Positions 7,767 through 19,194 of a stretch of 33,850 nucleotides of DNA are shown in pieces (position 1 is the first letter of the stretch; each line of letters opens with the position of its first letter). Source of the DNA: Nitrospinales bacterium. GTDB lineage: Bacteria > Nitrospinota_A > UBA7883 > JACRGQ01. A program made the position numbers and the translations under genes. The notes under the pieces were generated by a model. The model ran no database searches. It was not told where the DNA came from and saw only the letters and a list, made by a program, of their open reading frames with translations. The DNA lies in contig JAHFEK010000001.1 in NCBI GenBank assembly GCA_023248495.1, positions 1 to 33,850 of the forward strand, written 5' to 3'.

Positions 7767-8774
7767 ATGCACAAGTTGCCTATTACAAACAAATTGGGAT
7801 TCTATGAAATCCGCATGGCCAGCATCGGCGGGTTTGGCGCGAACGTCGCCGGCAAAATGCTTGCCGAGGCGGGTGTTTTGAAACAGGGGTATAACGGATC
7901 CAACTTTTCGAGCTATGGTTCGGAAAAGAAAGGCTCTCCCGTTTCCGCGTTCGTCCGCTTCTGCGCGCCGGATGTAAACGTCCGCGTGAACGCGCCGGTG
8001 ACCGAACCCCACATGCTGGTGATTTTCCTTGAAGCAATCGCCAAAATGCCCGGCATGCTCTCCGGCGTGACGGAAGAAACCATCGTGATATTCAACACCC
8101 ACAAGGATGTGGACGCGGCGCGCGATTACCTGGGCCTCGCCTGCGGAACGCTGGTGGTGGTGGACGCCATGAAGATAGCGGTGGAAGAGAAGACCCGCGT
8201 CAACACGGCGCTGCTGGGCACCATGGCGGCGGTCTCCGGTTTTTTGAGCCAGGACGCGTTAAAGGAAATGATGCGCGAGACTTTCGGCAAGAAATATCCG
8301 CAGACCGTCCCGGCCAATATCAAGACCTTCGAGCGCGGGGCCAGCGAATATGTTTCCAAAAAATTCGCGAATGATGGCAAGTACCGCCCGACGCCGTTTT
8401 CCCGTTCCGGCCAGAAATTGGGCTATTTGAACCAGCCGATTGGCGGCGTTATTGTGGCGGCGGGCAACTCGATGTTCAAGGATCTTTCCGCTTCACGCTC
8501 CGGCTACGTGCCGGTGCTTAATCGGAGCAAGTGCACCAGTTGCGGCGAGTGCGATATCACCTGCCCCGATTACTGCTTCGAGTGGAAAGAAGAGGTGGGT
8601 AAAAAAGGAAAACCCGAAATGGTTCTCCAGAAAATCCACTACCAGTACTGCAAAGGCTGCCTGCGCTGCGTCGAGATTTGCAAGTTCGAGGCGCTCACCA
8701 CCCACGTGGAATACGAAGTCAAACAGTCCGTAATCGATAGCGGTTACGTCAATGACATAAAGGAGATCGCATGA
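7767..8774 (+). CDS. Pyruvate:ferredoxin oxidoreductase, gamma-delta fusion subunit
   Basis: A 335-residue protein. Residues 12-190 match the gamma (CoA-side) domain of 2-oxoacid:ferredoxin oxidoreductases, with a G-x-G-G-F-G-A-N-V-A-G-K-like start at 18-30. Residues 245-315 are a 2x[4Fe-4S] ferredoxin-like delta domain with C256/C259/C262/C266 and C295/C298/C301/C305. It passes electrons from the thiamine centre in the partner subunit to ferredoxin. The start at 7767 is supported by GGGAGAA about 6 nt upstream; ATG 7743 would add only eight residues. The stop overlaps the next ATG by 4 bp (ATGA), so the two subunits are coupled. Many relatives have four separate subunits; here they are fused in pairs. 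Confidence 0.92.
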   Translation: MHKLPITNKLGFYEIRMASIGGFGANVAGKMLAEAGVLKQGYNGSNFSSYGSEKKGSPVSAFVRFCAPDVNVRVNAPVTEPHMLVIFLEAIAKMPGMLSGVTEETIVIFNTHKDVDAARDYLGLACGTLVVVDAMKIAVEEKTRVNTALLGTMAAVSGFLSQDALKEMMRETFGKKYPQTVPANIKTFERGASEYVSKKFANDGKYRPTPFSRSGQKLGYLNQPIGGVIVAAGNSMFKDLSASRSGYVPVLNRSKCTSCGECDITCPDYCFEWKEEVGKKGKPEMVLQKIHYQYCKGCLRCVEICKFEALTTHVEYEVKQSVIDSGYVNDIKEIA

Positions 8775-11068
8775 GCCAGGCAACATCCGAAATCAAGACG
8801 GTCAAACCGGGAACGGTCGAACAGGTGGTCGATTTCCTTAGCGGCAACGAAATGGCCGCGACGGTGGTCGCCCAAATCAACTACCACCTGATGGGTTATT
8901 ACCCGATCACGCCGTCCACGGAAGTGGCGGAATATCTCGATGAAATGTTCGCCAATGGCAAGCACGGTGTCCGCATGATTCCCGCCGACGGCGAGCACGG
9001 CGCCGCGGGCATTTGCTATGGCGCTTCCACCGCGGGGGGCCGCGTATTTAATGCCACCTCCGCCAACGGTCTTCTCTTTTCCATCGAGCAACTGCCGGTG
9101 CAATCCGGCACCCGGATGCCGATGGTGCTGAACCTCGTTTGCCGGTCAGTTTCCGGCCCGCTCGATATTCGCGGCGACCACAGCGACCTCTATAGCACGC
9201 TCAATCTCGGCTGGGTTATTTTTTGCGCCAAAGATCCGCAGGCGACGTATGACCTGATCGCCGTTGCCACCAAAGTGGCGGAGCACATGGACGTCCGCCT
9301 TCCGGCCATCGTCGCCAACGACGGGTTTTTCACCAGCCACCAGAAGCGCCGCGTCTACCGTTTCGCCGCCGACAAGGATTTGCAGGATTTCGTTGGACCA
9401 TTCAAGTACATTCACAGCTCGGTCGATCCGAACAATCCGACCACCTTTGGACCGTACATGAACGATCCCGACCAGATCAACAACAAGAAACAGCTTTCCT
9501 TGGCGATGGCCGCTTCCGTCAACGTTATCGACGCGGTGTACGACGAGTGGGCCAAGCTTTCGGGCCGCCGGTACAACCGCCTCGAGACCTACAAGATGGA
9601 AGACGCCGAAGTGGCGATTCTCATTCTTAACTCCGCCGCCGACACAGCCATGGAAGCGGTCGACACGATGCGCGCGCAGGGGAAAAAGGTGGGGGTTCTT
9701 TATCCCACCGTGTTGCGCCCGTTCCCGGCGGAAGAACTGCGCAAAGCCTGCAAGAATGTAAAGGCCCTCTTGGTGGCCGACCGCGCCGATGTGTACGGCG
9801 CGCAGGGTGGCGCGATGACGCTCGACGCCAAGTCCGCGCTCAAGGACGATACTAACAACAAGACCCTTGTGATGAGCCGCATTTACGGCTTGGGAGGCAA
9901 AGACTTCCTGGATCTCGACGCCATTGAAATGTTCAATCTGGCCCTTGCGGCTGCCGCCAAAGGCAAAGTGGACGTGGGGTACGACTATATTGGCGCGGAG
10001 CCGGGCGATCCGTCGTACAGCATCCCGGTGAAAAACGCGCCGATCAGCAAGGCGGCCTCAACCCCAGGCATCGTCAGCGTGACCAAAGACGCGGCGACCG
10101 GCCAACTGGTGGTGAAAGGGGTGAAGCAGCGCGAACTGACCAAGCTGCCGACCCGCATCGCTCCCGGCCACGGCGCATGTCCCGGCTGCGGCATTTTTCC
10201 GAATATAAGCACCTTCCTTAAGGGGATCGAAGGCAACGTGGTGATGCTCTGGCACACCGGCTGCGGTATGGTGGTCACCACCGGGTATCCATCCACGGCG
10301 TTCAACATCACCTATATCCATAACTTGTTCCAGAACGGCGCGCCGACGCTTTCGGGAGCGCTGGAAATGTTCAAGGAACGCCAGCGCCGCGGCGAGATAC
10401 CCGCCGGCGAAGAGATCACCTTCATCATGGTGACCGGCGACGGCGGCCTCGACATCGGCTTGGGACCGACCCTCGGCACCGCCATCCGCAACCACAAGAT
10501 GATCGTCTTGGAATACGATAACCAGGGATACATGAATACCGGCCACCAGTTGTCGTTCGCCACGCCGCTGGGGCACAAGACTTCCACATCGAACGTGGGC
10601 CCGAAGGAGCAGGGTAAGACCTTCCATCACAAGGACAGCGCGCAACTTTTCGCCGCCACGCATATCCCGTATGTCTTTACGGCCACCGAAGGCAATTACA
10701 AGGATCTCATCCGCAAGGCGGCCAAGGCCCAGTGGTATGCCCGCAACGAAGGGTTGGTTTTCGGCAAGCTGTTTTCCGTTTGCCCGCTTAACTGGGGGCA
10801 TCCGGACGAAATAGGCAACGATCTGTCGCAGCTGGTGGTTGATACCAACTTCTTCCCGCTGTACGAGGTGGAGCATGGCATTACCACGCTTAACCACGAT
10901 CCCGAGGAAAAAGGGGTAAAGAAGGATGTAACCGAATGGCTGGGGAAGATGGCGAAGACCAAGCATTTGCTGAAACCGGAAAACAAACCGTTGGTTGAAC
11001 AGTTCCGCGTTGAGGTGGAGCGCAGGTTCCAGAGAATCAAGGCGATGTCGCAACATCCGTTGTTGTAA
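8771..11068 (+). CDS. Pyruvate:ferredoxin oxidoreductase, alpha-beta fusion subunit
   Basis: This 765-residue protein joins the alpha domain (about 25-410) and the thiamine-diphosphate beta domain (about 455-740). The alpha part has YPITPST (44-50), the R-S-V-S-G-P-L/D-H-S-D segment (125-138) and DGFFTSH (184-190), which resemble pyruvate rather than 2-oxoglutarate enzymes. The beta part has four cysteines expected to bind [4Fe-4S] (C470, C473, C498, C671) and the thiamine motif GDGG...EYDNQGYMNTG (556-591). The reaction is pyruvate + CoA + oxidised ferredoxin to acetyl-CoA + CO2 + reduced ferredoxin, reversible in CO2-fixing organisms. It overlaps the gamma-delta gene by 4 bp. Substrate choice is inferred from motifs, not proven. 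Confidence 0.92.
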   Translation: MSQATSEIKTVKPGTVEQVVDFLSGNEMAATVVAQINYHLMGYYPITPSTEVAEYLDEMFANGKHGVRMIPADGEHGAAGICYGASTAGGRVFNATSANGLLFSIEQLPVQSGTRMPMVLNLVCRSVSGPLDIRGDHSDLYSTLNLGWVIFCAKDPQATYDLIAVATKVAEHMDVRLPAIVANDGFFTSHQKRRVYRFAADKDLQDFVGPFKYIHSSVDPNNPTTFGPYMNDPDQINNKKQLSLAMAASVNVIDAVYDEWAKLSGRRYNRLETYKMEDAEVAILILNSAADTAMEAVDTMRAQGKKVGVLYPTVLRPFPAEELRKACKNVKALLVADRADVYGAQGGAMTLDAKSALKDDTNNKTLVMSRIYGLGGKDFLDLDAIEMFNLALAAAAKGKVDVGYDYIGAEPGDPSYSIPVKNAPISKAASTPGIVSVTKDAATGQLVVKGVKQRELTKLPTRIAPGHGACPGCGIFPNISTFLKGIEGNVVMLWHTGCGMVVTTGYPSTAFNITYIHNLFQNGAPTLSGALEMFKERQRRGEIPAGEEITFIMVTGDGGLDIGLGPTLGTAIRNHKMIVLEYDNQGYMNTGHQLSFATPLGHKTSTSNVGPKEQGKTFHHKDSAQLFAATHIPYVFTATEGNYKDLIRKAAKAQWYARNEGLVFGKLFSVCPLNWGHPDEIGNDLSQLVVDTNFFPLYEVEHGITTLNHDPEEKGVKKDVTEWLGKMAKTKHLLKPENKPLVEQFRVEVERRFQRIKAMSQHPLL

Positions 11069-11089
11069 AACATTATATCTTTAGGACAT

Positions 11090-12373
11090 ATGCAAGGGTG
11101 GTTGGGGGATTTTAAGCGGCGCGCGAAACGCGGAGAGAGGCTGGTCCTGTTAACCGCGGTGATCGTGGCCGTTTCGGTATTTTCAGCATATGCCTCCGAA
11201 GGGGAAACCGATAACGTTTGCATCACCTGTCATCGCGAGCTTGATGGGGAATTTCAAGCCCCCGCCCTTGAATGGCCGAATAGCGCCCACGCCAAAGTGG
11301 GGGTGATGTGCCAGGACTGTCACGGCGGCGATCCGGCCGATGCGGAAAAGGCGATGACCACCAAAGGTTATAAACCGCGTCCCCCGCGGCAGGAAATCGC
11401 CAAATTATGCGCAAAATGTCACGCCGATCCGCTGAGAATGCGGCAGTACAACCTGCGCACCGACCAGTTCGACCTTTATTCGGGTTCGGTGCATGGAAAA
11501 AAAATGGCCGAGCACGACATCGAATCGGCCACCTGCGTCGATTGCCATGGCAAGCACGAGATACGAAAAATAGATGATCCGCTCGCTTCGGTCAACCGCG
11601 CGAATGTGGTGAAGACCTGCGGCAAGTGTCATAGCGACAAAGCGGTCATGGAAAAACGCAAAATCCCCTATAACCAGGCCGAGCTTTATAAAGGGAGCGT
11701 GCACGGCCAAGCGTATTTTCAACGGCACGATCCCGGCGTGCCCACATGCGTGAACTGCCATAGCAATCACGGTATTCAAAAACCGCAGCAGATGGCGACC
11801 CGTTTTGTGTGCGCCGAATGCCATATTGAACAGGCCGATGCGTACAAGAAAAGCCGGCACTGGGTGGCCGCGCAGGATACCGGCAAGCCGCTCTGCATCG
11901 ACTGCCACAGCAACCACGGCATCTTGCGTCCCACCAGCGATAAATTCACCACGCGCGGCTATATCAACTGCGAGGCCTGCCACCAGAAAAATTCGGCGCA
12001 AATGGAAACGGCCACCGGTCTTTTTTCAGCAATCACCGGCGCCAAGGCCGAGCTGGATAAGGCGGAAAACGCGATGAAGGGGATGGAGCAGTGGAGCGGG
12101 TCGGGTTTTGAGACCACTCAACTTAAGTCGAATCTGGCCAAAGCCAGAAAAATGTACACAGGAATGCGGACCACCGCACATTCGCTCAACATGGCGGCGG
12201 TGAAGGCCGATGGGGACGCCGTGAAACAGGTCAGCAGTTCTGTTACCAGCGAGGTGGAACGGATGATGAAGGAATTGCGGACCCGAAAGATCGGGCTTGC
12301 CGTCACTTGGATCGTTGCCATTCTCTTTTCCATCGCGGTTTGGCAGCGCGCGCGTTATTGCAAGAGGGATTAA
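11090..12373 (+). CDS. Nine-haem membrane-anchored c-type cytochrome
   Basis: The 427-residue protein has an N-terminal signal sequence (hydrophobic 18-33, likely cleavage after A-Y-A, about 35) and nine CxxCH haem sites, beginning at C44, C74, C107, C149, C177, C220, C241, C269 and C294. A helical linker follows, then a transmembrane segment (401-418) with a short basic tail, so the haem domain should face the periplasm. A module of G-S-V-H-G (131-135 and 202-206) or a related R-H-W (256-258), followed by CVDCH/CVNCH/CIDCH and a nearby histidine, occurs three times, suggesting internal duplication. AGGA about 5 nt upstream supports ATG 11090. The gene begins 21 bp after the oxidoreductase and is probably in the same transcript. 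Its redox partner is unknown, and I cannot assign it to a named nitrite, sulfite or metal reductase. Confidence 0.9.
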   Translation: MQGWLGDFKRRAKRGERLVLLTAVIVAVSVFSAYASEGETDNVCITCHRELDGEFQAPALEWPNSAHAKVGVMCQDCHGGDPADAEKAMTTKGYKPRPPRQEIAKLCAKCHADPLRMRQYNLRTDQFDLYSGSVHGKKMAEHDIESATCVDCHGKHEIRKIDDPLASVNRANVVKTCGKCHSDKAVMEKRKIPYNQAELYKGSVHGQAYFQRHDPGVPTCVNCHSNHGIQKPQQMATRFVCAECHIEQADAYKKSRHWVAAQDTGKPLCIDCHSNHGILRPTSDKFTTRGYINCEACHQKNSAQMETATGLFSAITGAKAELDKAENAMKGMEQWSGSGFETTQLKSNLAKARKMYTGMRTTAHSLNMAAVKADGDAVKQVSSSVTSEVERMMKELRTRKIGLAVTWIVAILFSIAVWQRARYCKRD

Positions 12374-12380
12374 CCCCTCT

Positions 12381-12689
12381 ATGCCCGCCGTGGATAGTTC
12401 ATCTTTTTTCACCCCCGGTTTCGAAGAGCGTATAGAGTCCCGCGCCGCCGCCGTGCGCGCCGCTGGCCGCCGGGTGAACGCGTTTACGGCGGCGTGGCAC
12501 CTGTTTCTCGCACCGTTCCTGTTGTGTGCTTATCATTGCTTGTTGCGCGGGCGGCTGCTGACCGGGTACGCGGGGTTGCGCGAAAGCGTACACGCGGCGG
12601 TGTTTCTTTTTGCCGTGAATGCCCGGGTATATGAACTGGATCACGCCGATCCAGCCAGCCTCGACCGCATCAAGAAGGAATTCGAATAA
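12381..12689 (+). CDS. Small protein resembling the C-terminal membrane part of WaaE-type glycosyltransferases (possible gene remnant)
   Basis: A 102-residue product. Residues 30-85 (A-W-H-L-F-L-A-P-F-L-L, then R-G-R-L-L-T-G-Y-A-G-L) resemble the stretch that ends family-2 LPS glycosyltransferases of the WaaE/KdtX kind (typically H-L-L-L-x-P-L..., R-G-G-F-L-D-G-W-x-G). The catalytic GT-A domain with its DxD motif is absent here and is not found upstream, where the cytochrome gene ends 7 bp before this ATG. It may be a remnant left by a deletion, or a stand-alone small membrane-associated protein. No strong ribosome-binding site is seen. The 163 bp after it (12690-12852) holds no gene that I can support. 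The resemblance is from memory of the family, so treat it as tentative. Confidence 0.55.
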   Translation: MPAVDSSSFFTPGFEERIESRAAAVRAAGRRVNAFTAAWHLFLAPFLLCAYHCLLRGRLLTGYAGLRESVHAAVFLFAVNARVYELDHADPASLDRIKKEFE

Positions 12690-12855
12690 TTCTTTTGCAT
12701 TAATAACGGCTTTCGGTCTGGTGCGGATGCTCATGGCCGCGGCTGTTGCCTTATCGAGGCGGTATCTATACGTTCAGCGCCATCTTTTTCCCCCCGTGCG
12801 GGCCGCGCAATCTGTCAAAAAACGTTTCTGTTGATATGGTAGACTTTTAGATGTG

Positions 12856-13314
12856 ATGGGTGAACGGGACAGGAAAGAAAAAAAGAAGGCGGGCCGTGGG
12901 GAAGATGTCGCCTTTCGTCCAAAATATATCGGCGAAGCTCCCATCAACATTGCCGATGGTTATCTGCGCGATATAGGCTTCGCGGCGATGGATATTCATG
13001 AAGACGATAATACGATCCACGTCGAAGTGGAGCTTTCCGGGGTGAACCCGAAAGACGTCAGCGTCACCGTGGATAATGACATCCTCACCATCGAAGGGGT
13101 AAAAAAGGAACCCGCGGTGCACGGGAAAGCGGCGGCATTTCACTGCGCTGAACGGATGTTCGGTCCCTTTAAAAGAACATTCGCGTTGGGCGCGGCGGTG
13201 GATCAGCGAAACATTGAAGCGGAATGCAAAAACGGTATTTTGGCGCTCACGCTGCCCAAAGTCCCGGAGAGAAGAAAACCCACACATACCATAAAGGTGC
13301 GCATACATGAGTGA
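12856..13314 (+). CDS. Hsp20 / alpha-crystallin family small heat-shock protein
   Basis: A 152-residue ATP-independent chaperone that holds unfolding proteins. A basic N-terminal arm precedes the alpha-crystallin domain (about 40-150), recognised by the [13 protein letters not shown] pattern, D-I-L-T-I-E-G and the G-I-L-A-L-T-L-P-K motif near the C-terminus. A GTG at 12853 directly before the ATG is an equally possible start, and the upstream ribosome-binding site is weak. The gene overlaps the lon start by 8 bp, so chaperone and protease are translated together, a common pairing in stress operons. I saw neither a convincing sigma-32 promoter nor a CIRCE element upstream. Confidence 0.88.
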   Translation: MGERDRKEKKKAGRGEDVAFRPKYIGEAPINIADGYLRDIGFAAMDIHEDDNTIHVEVELSGVNPKDVSVTVDNDILTIEGVKKEPAVHGKAAAFHCAERMFGPFKRTFALGAAVDQRNIEAECKNGILALTLPKVPERRKPTHTIKVRIHE

Positions 13315-15751
13315 TATCGGAAAAGAAGCGGATCGGATGGCGGAAAACGGCCAGCCGGAATTAAAAGTGCCGGAGTTTTTGCCGCTGCTCCCGGTACGGG
13401 ACATCGTGGTTTTTCCATACATGATTTTGCCGCTGTATGTAGGCCGGGAGTTGTCAATAAACGCCGTCAATGAAGCGCTCGCGACAAGCCGGATGATGTT
13501 GCTGGTGGCGCAGAAGGATCAGGGAAAGGACGACCCCGCGCCGGAAGACATTTACAAAGTCGGGACGGTGGTGACGGTCGTCCGCATGGTGAAAATGCCG
13601 GATCAGCGGGTGAAGATATTGGTTCAGGGATTGGCCAAAGCCGCCATCCTGGAATTCGTTTCACAAAAACCGTTCATGAAAGTGCGGGTGGAGCAGTTCG
13701 CCGAAGAGAGCGAGGAAAAGGTTCCCAGCATGGAAGCCGAAGCGATGGTTCGCGCGGTGAAAGAGCATTTGGCAAAGATGCTGGAAAAGGGGAAAATTAT
13801 ATCGCCGGATATTCTCGCGGTGGCCGAGAGCATCGAGGAGCCGGGCAAGCTGGCCGATCTGGTGGCGAGCAATCTGGGGCTGAAGGTGGAAGACGCCCAG
13901 GCCGTGCTTGAAACCGCCTCTCCCCTTAAGCGCCTGGCGAAGATCAGCGACCTGCTTGGCCGCGAGCTGGAATTACTTTCCATACAGGAAAAAATACAAA
14001 CCCAGGCCCACGACGAGCTTACCAAAGCGCAACGTGAATATTTTCTGCGCGAACAACTGAGGCAGATACAGAAAGAGCTGGGTGATTCCGATGACCGGGG
14101 GGCGGAAGCCGCCGAGTTGGAAGAAAAAATCACCAAGGCGATGATGCCCGAAGCGGTGGAAAAGGAGGCGCGCAAGCAGCTCTCCCGGCTTGCCCGGATG
14201 AATGCCGAATCGGCTGAAGCCACCACAGCGCGCACGTATCTCGATTGGCTTATCGATCTGCCGTGGTCGGTAAGCACCGCCGATGCCATCGACATTCCGA
14301 AGGCGAAAAAGGTGCTGGATGACGACCATTACGACCTTGAGAAAATCAAGGAACGCATTCTCGAATATCTCGGTGTGGCGAAGTTGAAAAAAGAGATGAA
14401 GGGGCCGATACTCTGTTTCCTCGGCCCTCCGGGCACCGGCAAGACTTCGCTCGGCAAATCTATTGCCCGCGCGTTGGGGCGGAAGTTCGTCCGGATGTCT
14501 CTGGGCGGCATGCGCGACGAGTCGGAAATACGCGGCCACCGGCGCACCTACATCGGCGCGCTTCCGGGCCGGATCATTCAGGGGATCAAGACCGCCGGAT
14601 CCAACAACCCGGTGGTGATGCTGGACGAAATCGACAAGCTTGGCATGGATTTCCGCGGCGACCCCGCCTCCGCCTTGCTGGAGGTGCTCGACCCGGAGCA
14701 GAACTGCACCTTCACCGACCACTATATCGCCGTGCCGTTCGACCTGTCGAAGGTGTTGTTCATCTGCACCGCGAACTCGGCGGAGCCGATACCCGGGCCG
14801 TTGCGCGACCGGATGGAGATACTGACGCTCTCCGGCTATACCGAAGAGGAAAAATTGTCGATAGCGAAAAAATACCTCGTGCCGCGCCAAATGGAGGCCA
14901 ATGGCGTCAGCCCCAAGCATATCAAGTTCGGTGACGACGCCATCCGTGCCATAATCAACAATTACACGAGGGAAGCGGGATTGCGCAATCTGGAACGCGA
15001 ACTCGCCACCGTCTGCCGCAAGGTTGCGCTTTCCGTGGCTGAAGGAAAAGGGAACGGCCCCGTCAAGATTGCCGCCGGCAATGTGAACAAGTATCTTGGC
15101 ACCGCGCGCTTTCTACGGGAAGAGGAAAAGGAAAAGGCCCAGTTGGGAGTTGCCACCGGATTGGCGTGGACGCCATTCGGCGGCGAGATCATGCATATCG
15201 AAGTAACGACCATGCGGGGCAAAGGGAATCTCATCATTACCGGCAAGCTGGGCGAAGTAATGCGCGAATCGGCGCAGGCGGCCTACAGCTATTGCCGCGC
15301 GAATGCCCCGAAACTGGGAATCGCCAACGACACCCTCACGAACAGCGACATTCATATTCACGTCCCCGCCGGGGCGATTCCGAAGGATGGCCCCAGCGCC
15401 GGCATTACCATTGCCGTGGCGCTGGCAAGTGCGTTAAGCGGCAAACCGGTTCGAAACGACGTTGCCATGACCGGCGAAATCACATTGCGCGGCAGGGTGC
15501 TTCCCATCGGCGGCCTTAAAGAGAAAACGCTTGCCGCCATGCAGGCCGGAATAACCACGGTCATCATACCGGAGCAGAATATGCCCGATCTGCAAGACAT
15601 TCCCGATTACGTCAAAAAGAACCTGACGTTCATTCCGGCCCGGACGGTGGACACGGTGCTCAAAAATGTTTTTAAGCGCGTGTCCAAGGGGAAGGCAAAT
15701 TCCGCGGATAAAGTCCGGAGCGCGCCAAAGAAGAAAAAGAAGCGGCGGTGA
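13307..15751 (+). CDS. lon: ATP-dependent protease La (Lon)
   Basis: An 814-residue LonA-type protease, close to the family's usual length. Order: N-terminal substrate-binding LAN domain (about 24-220), coiled linker, AAA+ module with Walker A GPPGTGKT (373-380) and Walker B VVMLDEID (436-443), then the peptidase domain with S697 in KDGPSAG and K740 in GGLKEK, the expected catalytic dyad 43 residues apart. The C-terminus carries a lysine-rich tail (KKKKKRR) beyond the usual end. Lon is cytoplasmic and degrades misfolded and regulatory proteins. The start overlaps the hsp20 end by 8 bp. The next gene starts 4 bp after the stop. I see nothing disrupted. Confidence 0.97.
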   Translation: MSDIGKEADRMAENGQPELKVPEFLPLLPVRDIVVFPYMILPLYVGRELSINAVNEALATSRMMLLVAQKDQGKDDPAPEDIYKVGTVVTVVRMVKMPDQRVKILVQGLAKAAILEFVSQKPFMKVRVEQFAEESEEKVPSMEAEAMVRAVKEHLAKMLEKGKIISPDILAVAESIEEPGKLADLVASNLGLKVEDAQAVLETASPLKRLAKISDLLGRELELLSIQEKIQTQAHDELTKAQREYFLREQLRQIQKELGDSDDRGAEAAELEEKITKAMMPEAVEKEARKQLSRLARMNAESAEATTARTYLDWLIDLPWSVSTADAIDIPKAKKVLDDDHYDLEKIKERILEYLGVAKLKKEMKGPILCFLGPPGTGKTSLGKSIARALGRKFVRMSLGGMRDESEIRGHRRTYIGALPGRIIQGIKTAGSNNPVVMLDEIDKLGMDFRGDPASALLEVLDPEQNCTFTDHYIAVPFDLSKVLFICTANSAEPIPGPLRDRMEILTLSGYTEEEKLSIAKKYLVPRQMEANGVSPKHIKFGDDAIRAIINNYTREAGLRNLERELATVCRKVALSVAEGKGNGPVKIAAGNVNKYLGTARFLREEEKEKAQLGVATGLAWTPFGGEIMHIEVTTMRGKGNLIITGKLGEVMRESAQAAYSYCRANAPKLGIANDTLTNSDIHIHVPAGAIPKDGPSAGITIAVALASALSGKPVRNDVAMTGEITLRGRVLPIGGLKEKTLAAMQAGITTVIIPEQNMPDLQDIPDYVKKNLTFIPARTVDTVLKNVFKRVSKGKANSADKVRSAPKKKKKRR

Positions 15752-15755
15752 GGGC

Positions 15756-16430
15756 ATGACGGAAGATCAAACAGGGCCGATGCCGGAAATCAGGACGGCC
15801 GAACCATTGGCGGCGCGGCCGCACGGAGTGGTGGACACCGCCGGCTGGATACGCGAAGGGTGGCGGATTTTTAAAACGGAGCCGCTGGTATTTATTCTAG
15901 TCACCGCCATTTATGCCTTGGTACTTGGCATCGCCTCCCAAATCCCGCTAGGGGGGCTTTTACTCGCCGGGCCTCTTACTATCGGGTTCTACCTGGTTGC
16001 CGTCGACATGGCGCTTGGCCGGTATTTTAACGTATGGCGTTTGTTTGAGGGGTTTAAGTATTTCCTTCCGGCGGTGGCCGCCTATCTTGCCGTCACATTT
16101 TTTACCCTCATCGGGTTCATTCTGCTTATCATTCCCGGTATTATCGCGTCGGCATGGTATTTGTTTACCTTTCTGTTCATCGTCGACCGGGGACTCGGCT
16201 TTTGGCAGGCGATGGAAGCGAGCCGCCAACTTGTGCGGCAGGATACGACCGGCTTCATTTTCTTTATAGGCGCGATGGGATTGTTGAACATCTTTGGCGC
16301 ACTTTGTCTTATCATCGGCCTGTTGGTAACCTTGCCGGTCACCTATATCGCCACCTTCGCCGCATACCGCCAACTGATGGGGCTTCAAAAGCTGGCCGAA
16401 CAGCCTCCTCCTCCGCCTATCCACATCTGA
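15756..16430 (+). CDS. Polytopic inner-membrane protein, DUF975/GPDPase_memb-like
   Basis: The 224-residue protein has a polar N-terminus of about 45 residues, then about five or six hydrophobic segments (roughly 48-65, 70-90, 110-130, 130-150, 175-205) and a proline-rich end (PPPPPIHI). The spacing, with a W-R-I-F-K-T-E-P start and a later F-I-V-D-R-G-L-G-F-W-Q-A-M-E-A-S-R segment, resembles small membrane proteins of the DUF975 / glycerophosphodiester phosphodiesterase membrane-domain type, whose function is not established. It starts 4 bp after lon, so it is probably in the hsp20-lon operon. I do not assign a function. Confidence 0.7.
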   Translation: MTEDQTGPMPEIRTAEPLAARPHGVVDTAGWIREGWRIFKTEPLVFILVTAIYALVLGIASQIPLGGLLLAGPLTIGFYLVAVDMALGRYFNVWRLFEGFKYFLPAVAAYLAVTFFTLIGFILLIIPGIIASAWYLFTFLFIVDRGLGFWQAMEASRQLVRQDTTGFIFFIGAMGLLNIFGALCLIIGLLVTLPVTYIATFAAYRQLMGLQKLAEQPPPPPIHI

Positions 16431-16481
16431 CGTTCTTTTTTTGGCATTCCGCGTTCCTCCGATATGGGGGATAATTGCCGC

Positions 16482-18563
<2,082 letters not shown>

Positions 18564-18582
18564 CGCAACCAGGGAGGAGAGC

Positions 18583-19164
18583 ATGGTTCTTACCGCTTCC
18601 ACAATGTTGCCGCTCGGCACAAAGGCGCCGTCTTTTTCGCTAAAGGACGCCGGAGGGCGCATCGTTTCTTTGGAAGATTTTAAAGACGCAAAAGCGTTAC
18701 TGGTCATTTTTATGTGCAACCACTGCCCTTATGTCAAACACGTTAGCAAAGCGCTGGCCGCGCTGACGAAGGAGTACATGGCCAAAGGGGTGGCGGCGGT
18801 TGGCATAAACAGCAACGACGCGGAGAAATATCCCGATGACAGCCCCGCCAACATGACAAAAGAGGCCAAAGCGGCGGGCTACGCTTTCCCCTATTTGTTC
18901 GACGAGACGCAAGCGGTGGCGAAGGCCTATCGCGCCGCCTGCACCCCGGAATTTTACGTTTTCGACGGAAACCAAAAGCTTGTTTACCGGGGACAGATGG
19001 ATGACAGCCGCCCCGGCAACAACATCCCGGTTACGGGCATTGACCTGCGTCATGCATTGGACGCCGTGTTGGCCGGCAGTGAAATCACCGGCGAACAGCG
19101 CCCCGGCATGGGTTGCAACATCAAATGGAAACCGGGCAACGAGCCGGATTACTTTCGCTCATAG
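18583..19164 (+). CDS. Thioredoxin-fold redoxin (AhpC/TSA-like)
   Basis: A 193-residue protein whose opening, P-L-G-T-K-A-P-x-F-S-L-K-D (10-22), is typical of AhpC/TSA and TlpA-like redoxins. The redox site is M-C45-N-H-C48-P-Y. It ends in a conserved-looking R-P-G-M-G-C-N-I-K-W-K-P-G segment seen in a subgroup of 'thioredoxin family' proteins. No signal peptide is evident, so it is probably cytoplasmic. It likely reduces peroxides or protein disulfides; the substrate is unknown. GGGAGGAG 5-11 nt upstream gives a strong start. It follows the DUF255 gene by 19 bp, so the two are likely co-transcribed. The zur promoter starts 2 bp after its stop. Confidence 0.85.
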   Translation: MVLTASTMLPLGTKAPSFSLKDAGGRIVSLEDFKDAKALLVIFMCNHCPYVKHVSKALAALTKEYMAKGVAAVGINSNDAEKYPDDSPANMTKEAKAAGYAFPYLFDETQAVAKAYRAACTPEFYVFDGNQKLVYRGQMDDSRPGNNIPVTGIDLRHALDAVLAGSEITGEQRPGMGCNIKWKPGNEPDYFRS

Positions 19165-19165
19165 A

Positions 19166-19194
19166 TTGACTATTTGAATGGAGAGCGGTATAAA
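19166..19194 (+). promoter_or_regulatory. Strong sigma-70 promoter of the zur-znuCB genes
   Basis: TTGACT (19166-19171), exactly 17 nt, then TATAAA (19189-19194): five of six matches at each hexamer with optimal spacing. The predicted start point is about 19201, only about 12 nt before the ATG at 19213, so the mRNA would have a very short leader with no Shine-Dalgarno sequence. Confidence 0.75.

Noticed and set aside
10058-11056. Open frame of 332 codons on the minus strand opposite the oxidoreductase
   Set aside because: Shadow of the beta domain of the pyruvate:ferredoxin oxidoreductase; composition is His/Arg/Gly-rich and without motifs.
12690-12855. Heat-shock control element (sigma-32 promoter, CIRCE or ROSE-type thermometer) before hsp20
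   Set aside because: No CTTGAA/CCCCAT pair, no TTAGCACTC dyad and no evident thermometer fold could be seen; only a weak TAGACT at 12840.
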